7,970 bases of DNA, from positions 1-7,970 of the forward strand of contig CAYPCH010000143.1 in the NCBI GenBank assembly GCA_964409165.1, read 5' to 3'. Below the pieces are notes generated by a model. The model was given only the letters and a program-made list of their open reading frames with translations, did not search any database and was not told the origin of the DNA. The DNA comes from CAYPCH01 sp964409165. Its GTDB lineage: Bacteria > Bacillota > Clostridia > Acetivibrionales > Acetivibrionaceae. Both the position numbers and the translations under genes were made by a program. Every line of letters begins with the position of its first letter. Position 1 is the first letter of the stretch. This document shows positions 1 through 5,486 of the stretch, in pieces.

Positions 1-100
1 GTCAATATTATGGACTGTATTAATTATAAATCCTTCCATGAATAATTCAGGCTTATTTTAGCTGTTTTGTCTGTCTTGTTTTCTGGTATCATTATAATGG

Positions 101-118
101 TTATAGACAAGACTATAA
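101..118. promoter_or_regulatory. Palindrome upstream of the fic gene
   Basis: TTATAG (101-106) and CTATAA (113-118) form a perfect 6-bp inverted repeat around a 6-base centre. A TATAAT box lies just upstream at 93-98, but no good -35 box sits at a usual distance from it. The palindrome could be a regulator site belonging to this unit or to something left of the window. The function is inferred from symmetry alone. Confidence 0.25.
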
Positions 119-164
119 TAGCATTATTAAAATAATTGTTAATTTTTTATGCAATTAACATTGC

Positions 165-290
165 GTTATTAAAAAAAATACACTAAAATTTTAATAAGAC
201 TAAAATTTTGATGGTCTTATTAAAATGTATTTTAATAAGAAGTAATTTTAGTATCCTTATTAAAAAAACCGCTAAAAATTTTAATAAGGA
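165..290. promoter_or_regulatory. Array of inverted half-sites (TTTTAATAAG) before fic, probable operator
   Basis: Forward half-sites TTTTAATAAG lie at 189-198, 230-239 and 279-288. Reverse half-sites CTTATTAAAA lie at 216-225 and 256-265, with a weaker one (GTTATTAAAA) at 165-174. Two pairs extend to perfect 12-bp inverted repeats: 189-200 with 214-225, and 254-265 with 279-290. Both have a 13-base centre, so their geometry is the same. A weak promoter (TTGATG 208-213, 17 bases, TTTAAT 231-236) overlaps the array. The downstream Fic protein ends in a winged helix, so autoregulation is a natural reading, but this is inference. In RNA the pairs could also form hairpins. Confidence 0.55.
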
Positions 291-327
291 TAAATTCTTT
301 ACTATTTTAAAGGAGTTGCTACATATT

Positions 328-1485
328 ATGAAAAGCCAAAACCGCTCAGGAAAATTTATAAGGCAGCAATCTGACTATACTGCATTTGTTCCAAACCCAT
401 TGCCGCCTGAGCCGCCAGTTCAAATAGATAATGAAATGTTATACTCGTTATCTGCAGCAGACAGACGTTTAGGAAGATTGGATGGTATAACACAAATTCT
501 TCCCAATCCTGATTTGTTTGTGGCTATGTACGTAAAGAAAGAGGCTGTCTTAAGCTCCCAGATTGAAGGTACACAGGCATCATTACTTGATATTCTTGAG
601 GAAGATGATGAAAGCCACACTTATAAAGAAAAAAGCGTTGAAGAAGTAGTTAACTACGTAAACGCTATGAATTATGGTATAAAAAGACTTCAGGAGCTGC
701 CTTTATGTTTACGTCTAATAAGAGAAATTCACAGCGTATTGCTTAAAGATGTCAGGGGTGGAGAAAGAAATCCTGGAGAATTCAGAAAATCTCAAAACTG
801 GATCGGTTCTGCAGGATGTACTCTTTCAACTGCAACTTTTGTACCTCCTCCAGTGCTGGAGATGCAAGACGCTATGAACAATCTTGAAATATTTTTAAAT
901 AATAATAATGACAACATACCCCCTCTCATTAAAATTGGCTTGCTTCATGCTCAGTTTGAAACAATACATCCGTTCCTTGATGGTAATGGAAGGGTTGGAC
1001 GACTGCTTATAACATTTTGGTTGTGCCAACAGGAAATATTGACTAAACCCCTGTTATACCTGAGTTATTATTTTAAACAGAATAGACTTGAATATTACGA
1101 CCGTCTGATGGAAGTCAGATTAAGAGGTGACTGGGAAGGATGGATTAAGTTCTTTCTCAAAGGTATAGCTGAGGTATCTGATGAAGCCATAAATACTGCA
1201 AAACGGATACTTGCTTTGAAAGACCAACACACATCATTAATTAGCCAGCAAATTAAAAACCCGTCAAACGGATTAAAGCTTTTGGAAACATTATTCGAGC
1301 ATCCATTAATAACAATTGGAAAGGTTGCTGAAATATTAGGCGTATCATATCCAACAGCAAGTACGCTAGTAAATGATTTCTGCAATATAGGTTTAATAAA
1401 AAGCAACTCACAAACTCAGCGTAATAAGAAATTTTCTTATTTTGAATATGTTAATATATTACAGGCAGGAACAGAATTGCAATAG
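328..1485 (+). CDS. Fic family protein (class II, N-terminal inhibitory motif, C-terminal winged helix)
   Basis: This is a 385-residue Fic protein. The family typically transfers AMP from ATP to hydroxyl side chains of target proteins in the cytoplasm. The Fic motif HPFLDGNGRVGR is complete at residues 214-225: His214 is the expected base, Asp218 the metal ligand, and Arg222/Arg225 bind phosphate. An inhibitory motif S-x-x-x-E-G lies at residues 76-81 (Glu80), before the Fic core, which makes it a class II self-inhibited Fic. Residues about 315-375 read as a winged helix-turn-helix. I chose ATG 328 because AAAGGAG lies at 309-315 and because an upstream in-frame ATG at 208 falls inside the operator-like repeats, whose translation is low-complexity. 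No antitoxin gene is adjacent. The target is unknown. It is probably cargo of the left-hand element or a neighbour of its integrase. Confidence 0.88.
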   Translation: MKSQNRSGKFIRQQSDYTAFVPNPLPPEPPVQIDNEMLYSLSAADRRLGRLDGITQILPNPDLFVAMYVKKEAVLSSQIEGTQASLLDILEEDDESHTYKEKSVEEVVNYVNAMNYGIKRLQELPLCLRLIREIHSVLLKDVRGGERNPGEFRKSQNWIGSAGCTLSTATFVPPPVLEMQDAMNNLEIFLNNNNDNIPPLIKIGLLHAQFETIHPFLDGNGRVGRLLITFWLCQQEILTKPLLYLSYYFKQNRLEYYDRLMEVRLRGDWEGWIKFFLKGIAEVSDEAINTAKRILALKDQHTSLISQQIKNPSNGLKLLETLFEHPLITIGKVAEILGVSYPTASTLVNDFCNIGLIKSNSQTQRNKKFSYFEYVNILQAGTELQ

Positions 1486-1530
1486 TTGCAGGATAAGATA
1501 TCTATTTATGATATAGCATTAATGTAAAAA

Positions 1531-1573
1531 CCATTAAAAACAATAAAAAGTATAATTTTCCCGTTTTTAATGG
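1531..1573. repeat. 11-bp perfect inverted repeat after fic
   Basis: CCATTAAAAAC (1531-1541) is repeated inverted as GTTTTTAATGG (1563-1573) around a 21-base centre. It follows the fic stop by about 45 bases but has no T tract and is almost all A/T. A classical terminator is therefore unlikely; a weak hairpin or a protein-binding site is as plausible. Confidence 0.35.
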
Positions 1574-1664
1574 TATAACTCAAAAGACTAGAAGATAAGG
1601 TGCCAAATACTCTAACGTTAAAGACGCTATTTGTCAAGTTAATTGTCGCATTTTCTTTTTAAAT

Positions 1665-1830
1665 TATTCAGTGGAATCTTTCCGCATTTATTCCACGATT
1701 CGCTTGACAACGAGCCTCTGACAGCATGTGTACAGGCATTGCCGGCATCCTCCATTCTGAACAGGTGGAAAGGCTTCGTAGCATGTATATGCCTAGCGTG
1801 GTAGCCTAACCTGAGGTAATCAGGAAAATT
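1665..1830 (+). other. Hairpin-rich, GC-richer stretch before integrase A; no confident gene
   Basis: The gap between fic (ends 1485) and integrase A (starts 1879) has no convincing gene. This part is richer in G and C than its surroundings and holds several potential stems. GTGGAAT (1671-1677) pairs with ATTCCAC (1690-1696). CCTGA (1810-1814) pairs with TCAGG (1820-1824). A bulged stem spans about 1775-1800. A 27-codon open frame starts at ATG 1726 and ends at TAA 1807, and an open minus-strand frame covers 1639-1836; neither has a ribosome site or a family I recognise. It could be a structured leader, part of a small RNA, or the scar of an older insertion. Confidence 0.25.
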
Positions 1831-1878
1831 CAGCAACTGTCTGTAAACTCTTTAAAAGGAATAAAAGAGTCATCATCA

Positions 1879-2838
1879 ATGAAGTTAAAAACTTGGTTGC
1901 TATTCTGGCTTGAAAATTACAAAAAGCTAAGACTTAAACCCAAAACATATGAAGTATATGAAACACAATCATTTTGTCATATACTTCCCTTTTTAGGAGA
2001 TATAAAACTTAAGGATCTGAACTCACTACAGATTCAAAAATACATAAATGAAAAATCTGAAACATTATCACCGGCTACTGTAAGAAAACAGTTTAGCATT
2101 CTCAAGTCCTGCTTGGAAAAGGCTGTTGCCAATGAAATGATTAATAAGAATCCATGTAATCACATTGAGCTTCCTGTTTTAACGCAAAAGGAAATCAAAG
2201 CCTTTACCCAGGAAGAAGAAAAAAGGTTTATCGAATGTGCAAAACACGATCCTCTTTATACATTATTTGTCACAGCTCTGGATACAGGCATAAGACTTGG
2301 TGAGCTATTAGCTCTTACATGGTGTGATATAGATTTTAAATCAGCAGAAATTAGAGTAAATAAGAACCTTATCTATGTGAAAGATTATGAAGGTGCGACC
2401 AAAAACAAAAATGTACTTAAGGTTCAGGATACTCCAAAATCAAAATCCAGCATCAGAACAGTTCCGATTACTATAAGGTCATTAAAACTCTTACAGAAGC
2501 TTAAGGCAGACAAAATCCTGGTATTTTGCACAAAAACAAATAATTATCTTAGTCCGAGAAATGTAGAGAGATCTTTTGTTAGAATTGCCGATATGGCTGG
2601 TATTGACGGATGTAATTTCCACTCATTACGCCACACATATTCAACGAGAATGTTCGAGCTGGGAGTACCCGTTAATGTAGTTTCAAAATTACTCGGTCAC
2701 GCAAAAACATCCATAACCTCCGATATTTATATAAGCGTTATACCACAATTAAAAACTGATGCCGTTAAAGCATTGGATTCTCTACATCACAGCAATGAAA
2801 ACCACAAACCATCTACAAACCATTCACAAACCATTTAA
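1879..2838 (+). CDS. Tyrosine recombinase / integrase A (short form)
   Basis: This 319-residue site-specific tyrosine recombinase would integrate and excise a mobile element at an attachment site. A SAM-like core-binding domain occupies residues about 1-95, and the catalytic domain about 105-300. The full catalytic set is visible: Arg139 in TGIRLGE, a Lys in the 187-189 hairpin, His248 and Arg251 in HSLRH, His274 in LLGH, and Tyr284 as the nucleophile in SDIYI. The N-terminal arm-binding domain found in longer phage and Tn916-type integrases is absent: the protein begins directly in the core-binding domain. The start is not strongly marked (AAAAGGA at 1854-1860 is far away; AAGAG at 1865-1869 is weak). 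The last codons are built from three 11-bp direct repeats, and the tRNA-derived att copy lies 131 bases downstream. That is the usual arrangement of an integrase beside its own site. Confidence 0.9.
   Translation: MKLKTWLLFWLENYKKLRLKPKTYEVYETQSFCHILPFLGDIKLKDLNSLQIQKYINEKSETLSPATVRKQFSILKSCLEKAVANEMINKNPCNHIELPVLTQKEIKAFTQEEEKRFIECAKHDPLYTLFVTALDTGIRLGELLALTWCDIDFKSAEIRVNKNLIYVKDYEGATKNKNVLKVQDTPKSKSSIRTVPITIRSLKLLQKLKADKILVFCTKTNNYLSPRNVERSFVRIADMAGIDGCNFHSLRHTYSTRMFELGVPVNVVSKLLGHAKTSITSDIYISVIPQLKTDAVKALDSLHHSNENHKPSTNHSQTI
2804..2834. repeat. Three direct repeats ACAAACCAT, 11-bp period (candidate arm-type sites)
   Basis: ACAAACCAT occurs at 2804-2812, 2815-2823 and 2826-2834 with an exact 11-bp period, inside the last codons of integrase A and about 140 bases from the tRNA-derived att copy. 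Helically phased direct repeats beside int are typical of integrase arm sites or excisionase sites. They encode the odd His/Asn/Thr-rich tail of the protein. The binding role is inferred. Confidence 0.45.
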
Positions 2839-2907
2839 GGCAAATTTATATGATTTTAGACCATTTTACACACCAGTAATTGTAAAATTTACACAAAACA
2901 AAACACA

Positions 2908-2983
2908 GGATGAGGGCAAACAAAAACCCTCGAAACACTGATTAATCAACGCTTCAAGGGTCTTTCCCGTGGAGCCCTCATCC
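2908..2983. repeat. 10-bp inverted repeat linking int-proximal DNA to the tRNA acceptor end
   Basis: GGATGAGGGC (2908-2917) is repeated inverted as GCCCTCATCC (2974-2983); the second copy is the acceptor 3' strand plus the edge of the T stem of the tRNA fragment. It may be an accessory recombinase site or chance. The nearby GAGGG/CCCTC pair at 2912-2931 is a weak hairpin without a T tract. Confidence 0.25.
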
Positions 2984-3013
2984 GGAATCGAACCGGAGAC
3001 CTCATCCTTACCA
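2970..3013 (-). other. Attachment-site copy: 3' part of tRNA-Thr(GGT)
   Basis: Read on the minus strand, this is the 3' half of a tRNA. It has the end of the anticodon loop (TGGTAA), the anticodon stem 3' strand GGATG, variable loop AGGTC, T stem TCCGG/CCGGA with loop TTCGATT, acceptor 3' strand TGAGGGC, discriminator T and an encoded CCA. The expected 5' strands (CATCC and GCCCTCA) are missing to the right, so it cannot be a working tRNA. If the loop is aligned normally the anticodon is GGT, a threonine tRNA. A break in the anticodon loop is the usual crossover point of tRNA-targeting integrases. The integrase A gene lies on the CCA side and the probable second element on the other. Confidence 0.75.
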
Positions 3014-3309
3014 TTTACTTGGTCAGCGTTATTCAAGCACTTTACAGCATATAAAAATCCCCAAAACCCTTGTAAAATAAGGCTTATGTAAATAACCCCT
3101 ATTTTTTCATTGGCATATCTGGACTAAAAAAACAGCGTTTACATAAAGAAATTACAGTATAATTGCAGTAACCTATATGCGTGTCAATGCATTGCAAACA
3201 AAGGCTTTCAAGCTTTTTTCCTACCTCAATACATACCCAACTTTTATTATATTAGTAGAGTTCACAGAGGTTTTTATTTTCCATGCTCCCACAAGAATAG
3301 AACACGTTA
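3014..3309. other. Attachment-proximal non-coding region with repeated GTTTACATA sites
   Basis: I see no gene here. A 15-base unit of the form GGTTRTTTACATARG occurs inverted at 3083-3097 and direct at 3362-3376, and a shorter direct copy (GTTTACATA) lies at 3137-3145. The 15-mer ATTACAGTATAATTG at 3151-3165 recurs exactly at 7203-7217, in the promoter of integrase B. It contains a TATAAT box but has no good -35 here. The layout fits binding sites for integrase or excisionase at the end of the right-hand element. Confidence 0.4.
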
Positions 3310-3336
3310 CCGCTCCTTAGTCAGGACGGCTTTTTT
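3310..3336 (+). terminator. Rho-independent terminator upstream of the excisionase-like gene
   Basis: CCG-C-TCCT (3310-3317, one bulged C) pairs with AGGACGG (3323-3329) around a 5-base loop TAGTC, followed by CTTTTTTATTTT. It sits before the promoter at 3410. It would stop transcription from the left, insulating the excisionase gene or ending a short untranslated RNA. Confidence 0.6.
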
Positions 3337-3409
3337 ATTTTACGAAACTACATAAAAACAAGGTTGTTTACATAGGTGTAACCCAGTAATATCAAAACTT
3401 TCAAGTCTA

Positions 3410-3437
3410 TTGACTTTTATCAAAAAGGTGGTACAAT
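3410..3437 (+). promoter_or_regulatory. Promoter of the excisionase-like gene
   Basis: A -35 box TTGACT (3410-3415) and a -10 box TACAAT (3432-3437) are separated by 16 bases. This would start transcription near 3444, about 45 bases before ATG 3488. A small inverted repeat TTACA/TGTAA (3368-3381) lies upstream. Confidence 0.6.
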
Positions 3438-3487
3438 TGAGGGCAAGTAATGCGACAAATAGAACAAATTATATGGAGGATTTCCAA

Positions 3488-3781
3488 ATGAAGATTATTA
3501 ATGATAAAGAGTATGAAAAGCTATACAGGTCACATGAAGCTGGAATAATTTTGAATGTGAACAGGCAAACAATCAGGCGGTGGATTAATGACGGAAAAAT
3601 CAATGCAATAAAAACTGTCGGAGGACACAACAGAATTCCAGCATCCGAAATTGACAGGCTGTTATCAAATTCCAGTGGAGGAAATTTATTCGAAAGTGCG
3701 TCAGAATTCGATTTGTGCGGCAAAGACAGTTTCAAAGGTAAAGACAGCTATGTGGTACATTCAAGCCGTATAAACGAATAA
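3488..3781 (+). CDS. Excisionase-like helix-turn-helix DNA-binding protein
   Basis: This 97-residue protein has an N-terminal MerR/excisionase-type helix-turn-helix: residues about 10-60 read as a helix entering at SHEAGIILNV, a recognition helix NRQTIRRWINDGKI, and a wing with GGHNRIPASEIDRLL. Such proteins bend DNA at attachment sites for excision or act as small regulators. The C-terminal 35 residues are Ser/Gly-rich without a recognised domain. ATG 3488 is preferred because GGAGGA lies at 3475-3480, seven bases upstream; the longer in-frame start at 3410 falls on the -35 box itself. It lies about 470 bases from the att copy and just upstream of the replication gene, and is probably co-transcribed with it. 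A role as Xis for integrase B is inferred from position; it could instead be a transcription regulator. Confidence 0.75.
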   Translation: MKIINDKEYEKLYRSHEAGIILNVNRQTIRRWINDGKINAIKTVGGHNRIPASEIDRLLSNSSGGNLFESASEFDLCGKDSFKGKDSYVVHSSRINE

Positions 3782-3816
3782 CAGGTACACAGGAAGGAGG
3801 GGTGGCGGCATGAGAT

Positions 3817-4271
3817 ATGGCAAAGAAAAAGTTAAATATCACAACCAGCAGAAAAACATTACGGACAACAACAGTAAATCAAGTTGACACGAAAACAGGA
3901 GAGTTGTTCCAGCATCAGCATCAAGTACTGGAAGAGGGAGATATTAACTGGCATAAGACTTGATTGGAAATCTTGTGCCGCTTCTACGTGGACTTTCAGG
4001 AAATACACAGGATTTATTCTGGTATTTAGCTGAGAGTATGGACAAGGAAAATAATATAAGAATGACACAGAAAAAACTTTCAAAAAGTATGAATATTGCA
4101 CAGCCGCACATAAGCAAAGTCTTGAAGGAATTGGAGTATCATGGATTAATTTTGAGGGGATATGGATTATACATGATTAATCCAGAGCTAATTTACAAAG
4201 GCAATCATAGTAAAAGAAAATCGTTAAGTGCTGAATATGAAAGACTTTCAGCCAAAAAGAAAGGTAATTGA
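3817..4271 (+). pseudogene. RepL-like plasmid replication protein, split by a -1 frameshift
   Basis: Two adjacent frames together give a protein of about 151 residues resembling the Firmicute plasmid RepL family. The first (3817-3963, 48 residues) carries the usual basic N-terminus and a VDTKTGEL-type segment and ends in TGA 3961-3963. The second continues at TTG 3960 in the -1 frame to 4271 (103 residues). It holds the winged helix (MTQKKLSKSMNIAQPHISKVL) and the family-like end MINPELIYKG. Adding one base at TTGATTGG would give ...NWHKTWIGNL..., restoring family-like sequence, so a one-base deletion is the simplest explanation. Alternatives are sequencing error, reinitiation at the TTG overlapping the stop, or -1 frameshifting. 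AGGAAGGAGGGG (3791-3802) is 14 bases from ATG 3817; a nearer ATG at 3810 opens only a 25-codon frame. Confidence 0.7.
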
Positions 4272-4317
4272 ATTATACAAAAAAACGTATAATTTTATAC
4301 ACATAACCGTATAATTC
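4270..4317. repeat. Symmetric TTATAC/GTATAA array after repL (iteron or operator candidate)
   Basis: Four half-sites alternate with exact spacing: TTATAC (4273-4278), 8 bases, GTATAA (4287-4292), 2 bases, TTATAC (4295-4300), 8 bases, GTATAA (4309-4314). The unit TTATAC-N8-GTATAA is thus tandemly repeated every 22 bp, two helical turns. The outer arms extend to the 9-bp pair GAATTATAC/GTATAATTC. The array begins inside the stop codon of the RepL reading frame. It could be replication iterons, an operator, or an AT-rich hairpin. Confidence 0.5.
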
Positions 4318-4353
4318 AGATTGCTTTATATCCTTACAGGCGATAGGGATTAG

Positions 4354-4485
4354 GTTCATTTTGAGGGTGTTATTACTATTCTTGTGGGAGTAGTTCCTTT
4401 CAAAGACACTACAAAGACATACCCTGATAATTACAAAGTATCAACGAATATATAAGCATCTATCGAAGAAAAAAAGCAAAAGTAA
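4354..4485 (+). pseudogene. Remnant of a small unrecognised gene
   Basis: The frame from 4354 reads like real protein (a segment ILVGVVPFKDTTKTYPDNYK) until TAA 4453-4455, then continues in the same frame with ASIEEKKQK to a second stop at 4483-4485. There is no start codon or ribosome site in frame: a TAG stands at 4351. I do not recognise the family. The mixed hydrophobic/charged composition and the in-frame stop suggest a decayed gene of the RepL module rather than chance, but the evidence is thin. Confidence 0.35.
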
Positions 4486-4524
4486 AAGACTATCCCATTA
4501 ATAACCCGAAATATTCTTTTTGAA

Positions 4525-4935
4525 TTATACTAAATCCTCCAGACGTACCATTGTTTCAATTTTATGTCTGTTTTCTGTCTTGGATATTTCTGTAGGTATT
4601 CCCCTAATCAATAATATCTGCTTATTTATCTCTATTATGTTGGATACTATTTTATCCTTTGTCGGGTTTTTGGACAGCTTGAAATCGTCTATAAGAGCCT
4701 CACGTAATGTTTCCAATTGCTTTATCATATCAAGCTTGAAATCAGCAATATCCTGTATAGCAGTCTTTTCCATCAGGCTCAAATGTTCCTCTTTCCGCTT
4801 CTCCCAATCTCCATCATTAGCCCAGTTTATCAAAGTATTACGATGTATGCCTGTTTGTTCTTCTATGTCCCTGTAATCCTTTCCTGCAAGCCATAAAGAT
4901 AGTGCCATTGCTTTATCTGCGTTTGAGTATGCCAT
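4525..4935 (-). CDS. Phage terminase small subunit-like HTH protein
   Basis: This is a 136-residue minus-strand protein. Residues about 5-50 form a helix-turn-helix of the type at the start of phage terminase small subunits (KAMALSLWLAGKDYRDIEEQ, then a recognition helix HRNTLINWANDGDWEKR). The rest is charged and helical (residues 55-115), fitting oligomerisation. In phages TerS recognises pac/cos DNA and hands it to the large subunit; in Gram-positive phage satellites a TerS alone redirects packaging of a helper phage. No large subunit, portal or capsid gene is in the window. ATG 4935 is preceded by GGAAGGGTGA and a strong minus-strand promoter. It is the only minus-strand protein gene here. 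It could also be a different regulator that shares this HTH. Confidence 0.55.
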   Translation of the reverse strand: MAYSNADKAMALSLWLAGKDYRDIEEQTGIHRNTLINWANDGDWEKRKEEHLSLMEKTAIQDIADFKLDMIKQLETLREALIDDFKLSKNPTKDKIVSNIIEINKQILLIRGIPTEISKTENRHKIETMVRLEDLV

Positions 4936-4959
4936 AACAATATCACCCTTCCAAACATT

Positions 4960-4979
4960 TTTGTCATATGTTTGTCATA
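4960..4979. repeat. Direct repeats TTTGTCATA at the TerS-like transcription start
   Basis: TTTGTCATA occurs at 4960-4968 and 4971-4979 with an 11-bp period, directly downstream of the -10 box and over the expected start of transcription. A protein bound here would block the promoter. No candidate repressor gene lies next to it. Confidence 0.45.
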
Positions 4980-4984
4980 ATATC

Positions 4985-5013
4985 AGTATACACCCGAACA
5001 TATATTCTTACAA
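4985..5013 (-). promoter_or_regulatory. Strong promoter of the TerS-like gene
   Basis: On the minus strand a -35 box TTGTAA (plus-strand 5008-5013) and a -10 box TATACT (plus-strand 4985-4990) are separated by exactly 17 bases. Initiation would fall near 4978, about 43 bases before the ATG at 4935. Confidence 0.65.
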
Positions 5014-5048
5014 TCTTTCAATCAAGAGACCTTTACAGGTGTAGCTGA

Positions 5049-5171
5049 ATATATAGAGTAAAGGGTAAATTTGAAATCGAGGTATACGGGGATGTCTTAA
5101 CTGTTTGAAAATAAAGTGCAATTTTTCATATAGATTATTTATGAAAACACAGCTAGAATTATGATGGTTGA
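5049..5171 (+). pseudogene. Scrambled remnant of a coding sequence
   Basis: The frame from 5049 reads KGKFEIEVYGDVLTV, a credible beta-strand pattern, then meets TGA at 5106-5108. A one-base shift continues as ENKVQFFI before further stops. No intact start is present. Together with the next feature it suggests a stretch of decayed element genes. I do not recognise the family. Confidence 0.3.
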
Positions 5172-5404
5172 GTGAGCAAAAAGGTAAACCTTGATGAAGC
5201 AGAACAGGGTAAAACATGGCTTGTAAATGTGTATATACTTGTTGATGTAAAAAAGGGGCTATACAAGGGTGTAGCGGCTATTATGCAATTAGATGAGATA
5301 CAAGCTATTCATGGCTACAAAGGGATTACATCACAGCACAAGGGCATATGAGGAGCTTTGAAAAACAAATGGGTATTATTCTTGAAGCACCGAAGAAAAA
5401 ATAA
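5172..5404 (+). pseudogene. Small gene with a frameshift, unrecognised, ends at a terminator
   Basis: GTG 5172 opens a 59-codon frame (MSKKVNLDEAEQGKTWLVNV at the start) that ends at TGA 5349-5351. The -1 frame continues from before that point through GHMRSFEKQMGIILEAPKKK to TAA 5402-5404, and an ATG at 5348 overlaps the first stop. The combined product would be about 77 residues. A single-base loss near 5320-5348 is the simplest reading; two overlapping small genes coupled through ATGA are the alternative. A terminator follows 20 bases later, which supports a once-real gene. There is no clear ribosome site at GTG 5172, and a TGA stands immediately upstream in frame. Function unknown. Confidence 0.4.
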
Positions 5405-5423
5405 TTATTCCTGTATTTATGTT

Positions 5424-5447
5424 GAAGGCTAGATAGCCTTCTTTTTA
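5424..5447 (+). terminator. Rho-independent terminator before the toxin unit
   Basis: GAAGGCTA (5424-5431) and TAGCCTTC (5434-5441) are a perfect inverted repeat (a 6-7 bp stem with a short loop in practice) followed by TTTTTATT. It closes the decayed gene upstream and insulates the toxin promoter at 5487. Confidence 0.85.
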
Positions 5448-5486
5448 TTGTGCCAAAGTTCGACAAAACATCGCAATTTACACCCG

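Noticed and set aside
208..327. N-terminal extension of the Fic protein from ATG 208
   Set aside because: The region consists of operator-like inverted repeats, translates to low-complexity residues, and the good ribosome site AAAGGAG serves ATG 328.
1639..1836. Minus-strand open frame of 65 codons before integrase A
   Set aside because: It has no ribosome site and no recognisable family; kept only as an unexplained stretch.
2804..2834. CRISPR array
   Set aside because: The repeats are 9 bases with 2-base gaps and lie in a coding sequence; there are no spacers or cas genes.
2970..3045. A complete tRNA gene on the minus strand
   Set aside because: Only the part from the anticodon loop to CCA is present. 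The 5' strands of the acceptor (GCCCTCA) and anticodon stem (CATCC) and a D arm are missing to the right, so it is a fragment.
3410..3487. Longer start of the excisionase-like protein
   Set aside because: The start would overlap the promoter -35 and -10 boxes; GGAGGA at the right distance supports ATG 3488.
4270..4317. Rho-independent terminator after repL
   Set aside because: Stems are purely A/T-rich and not followed by a clear T run; the exact 8-2-8 half-site spacing fits protein binding better, though a weak hairpin cannot be excluded.
4520..4876. Plus-strand open frame of 118 codons
   Set aside because: It is antisense to the TerS-like gene, has no ribosome site, and its composition looks like a reverse-strand shadow.
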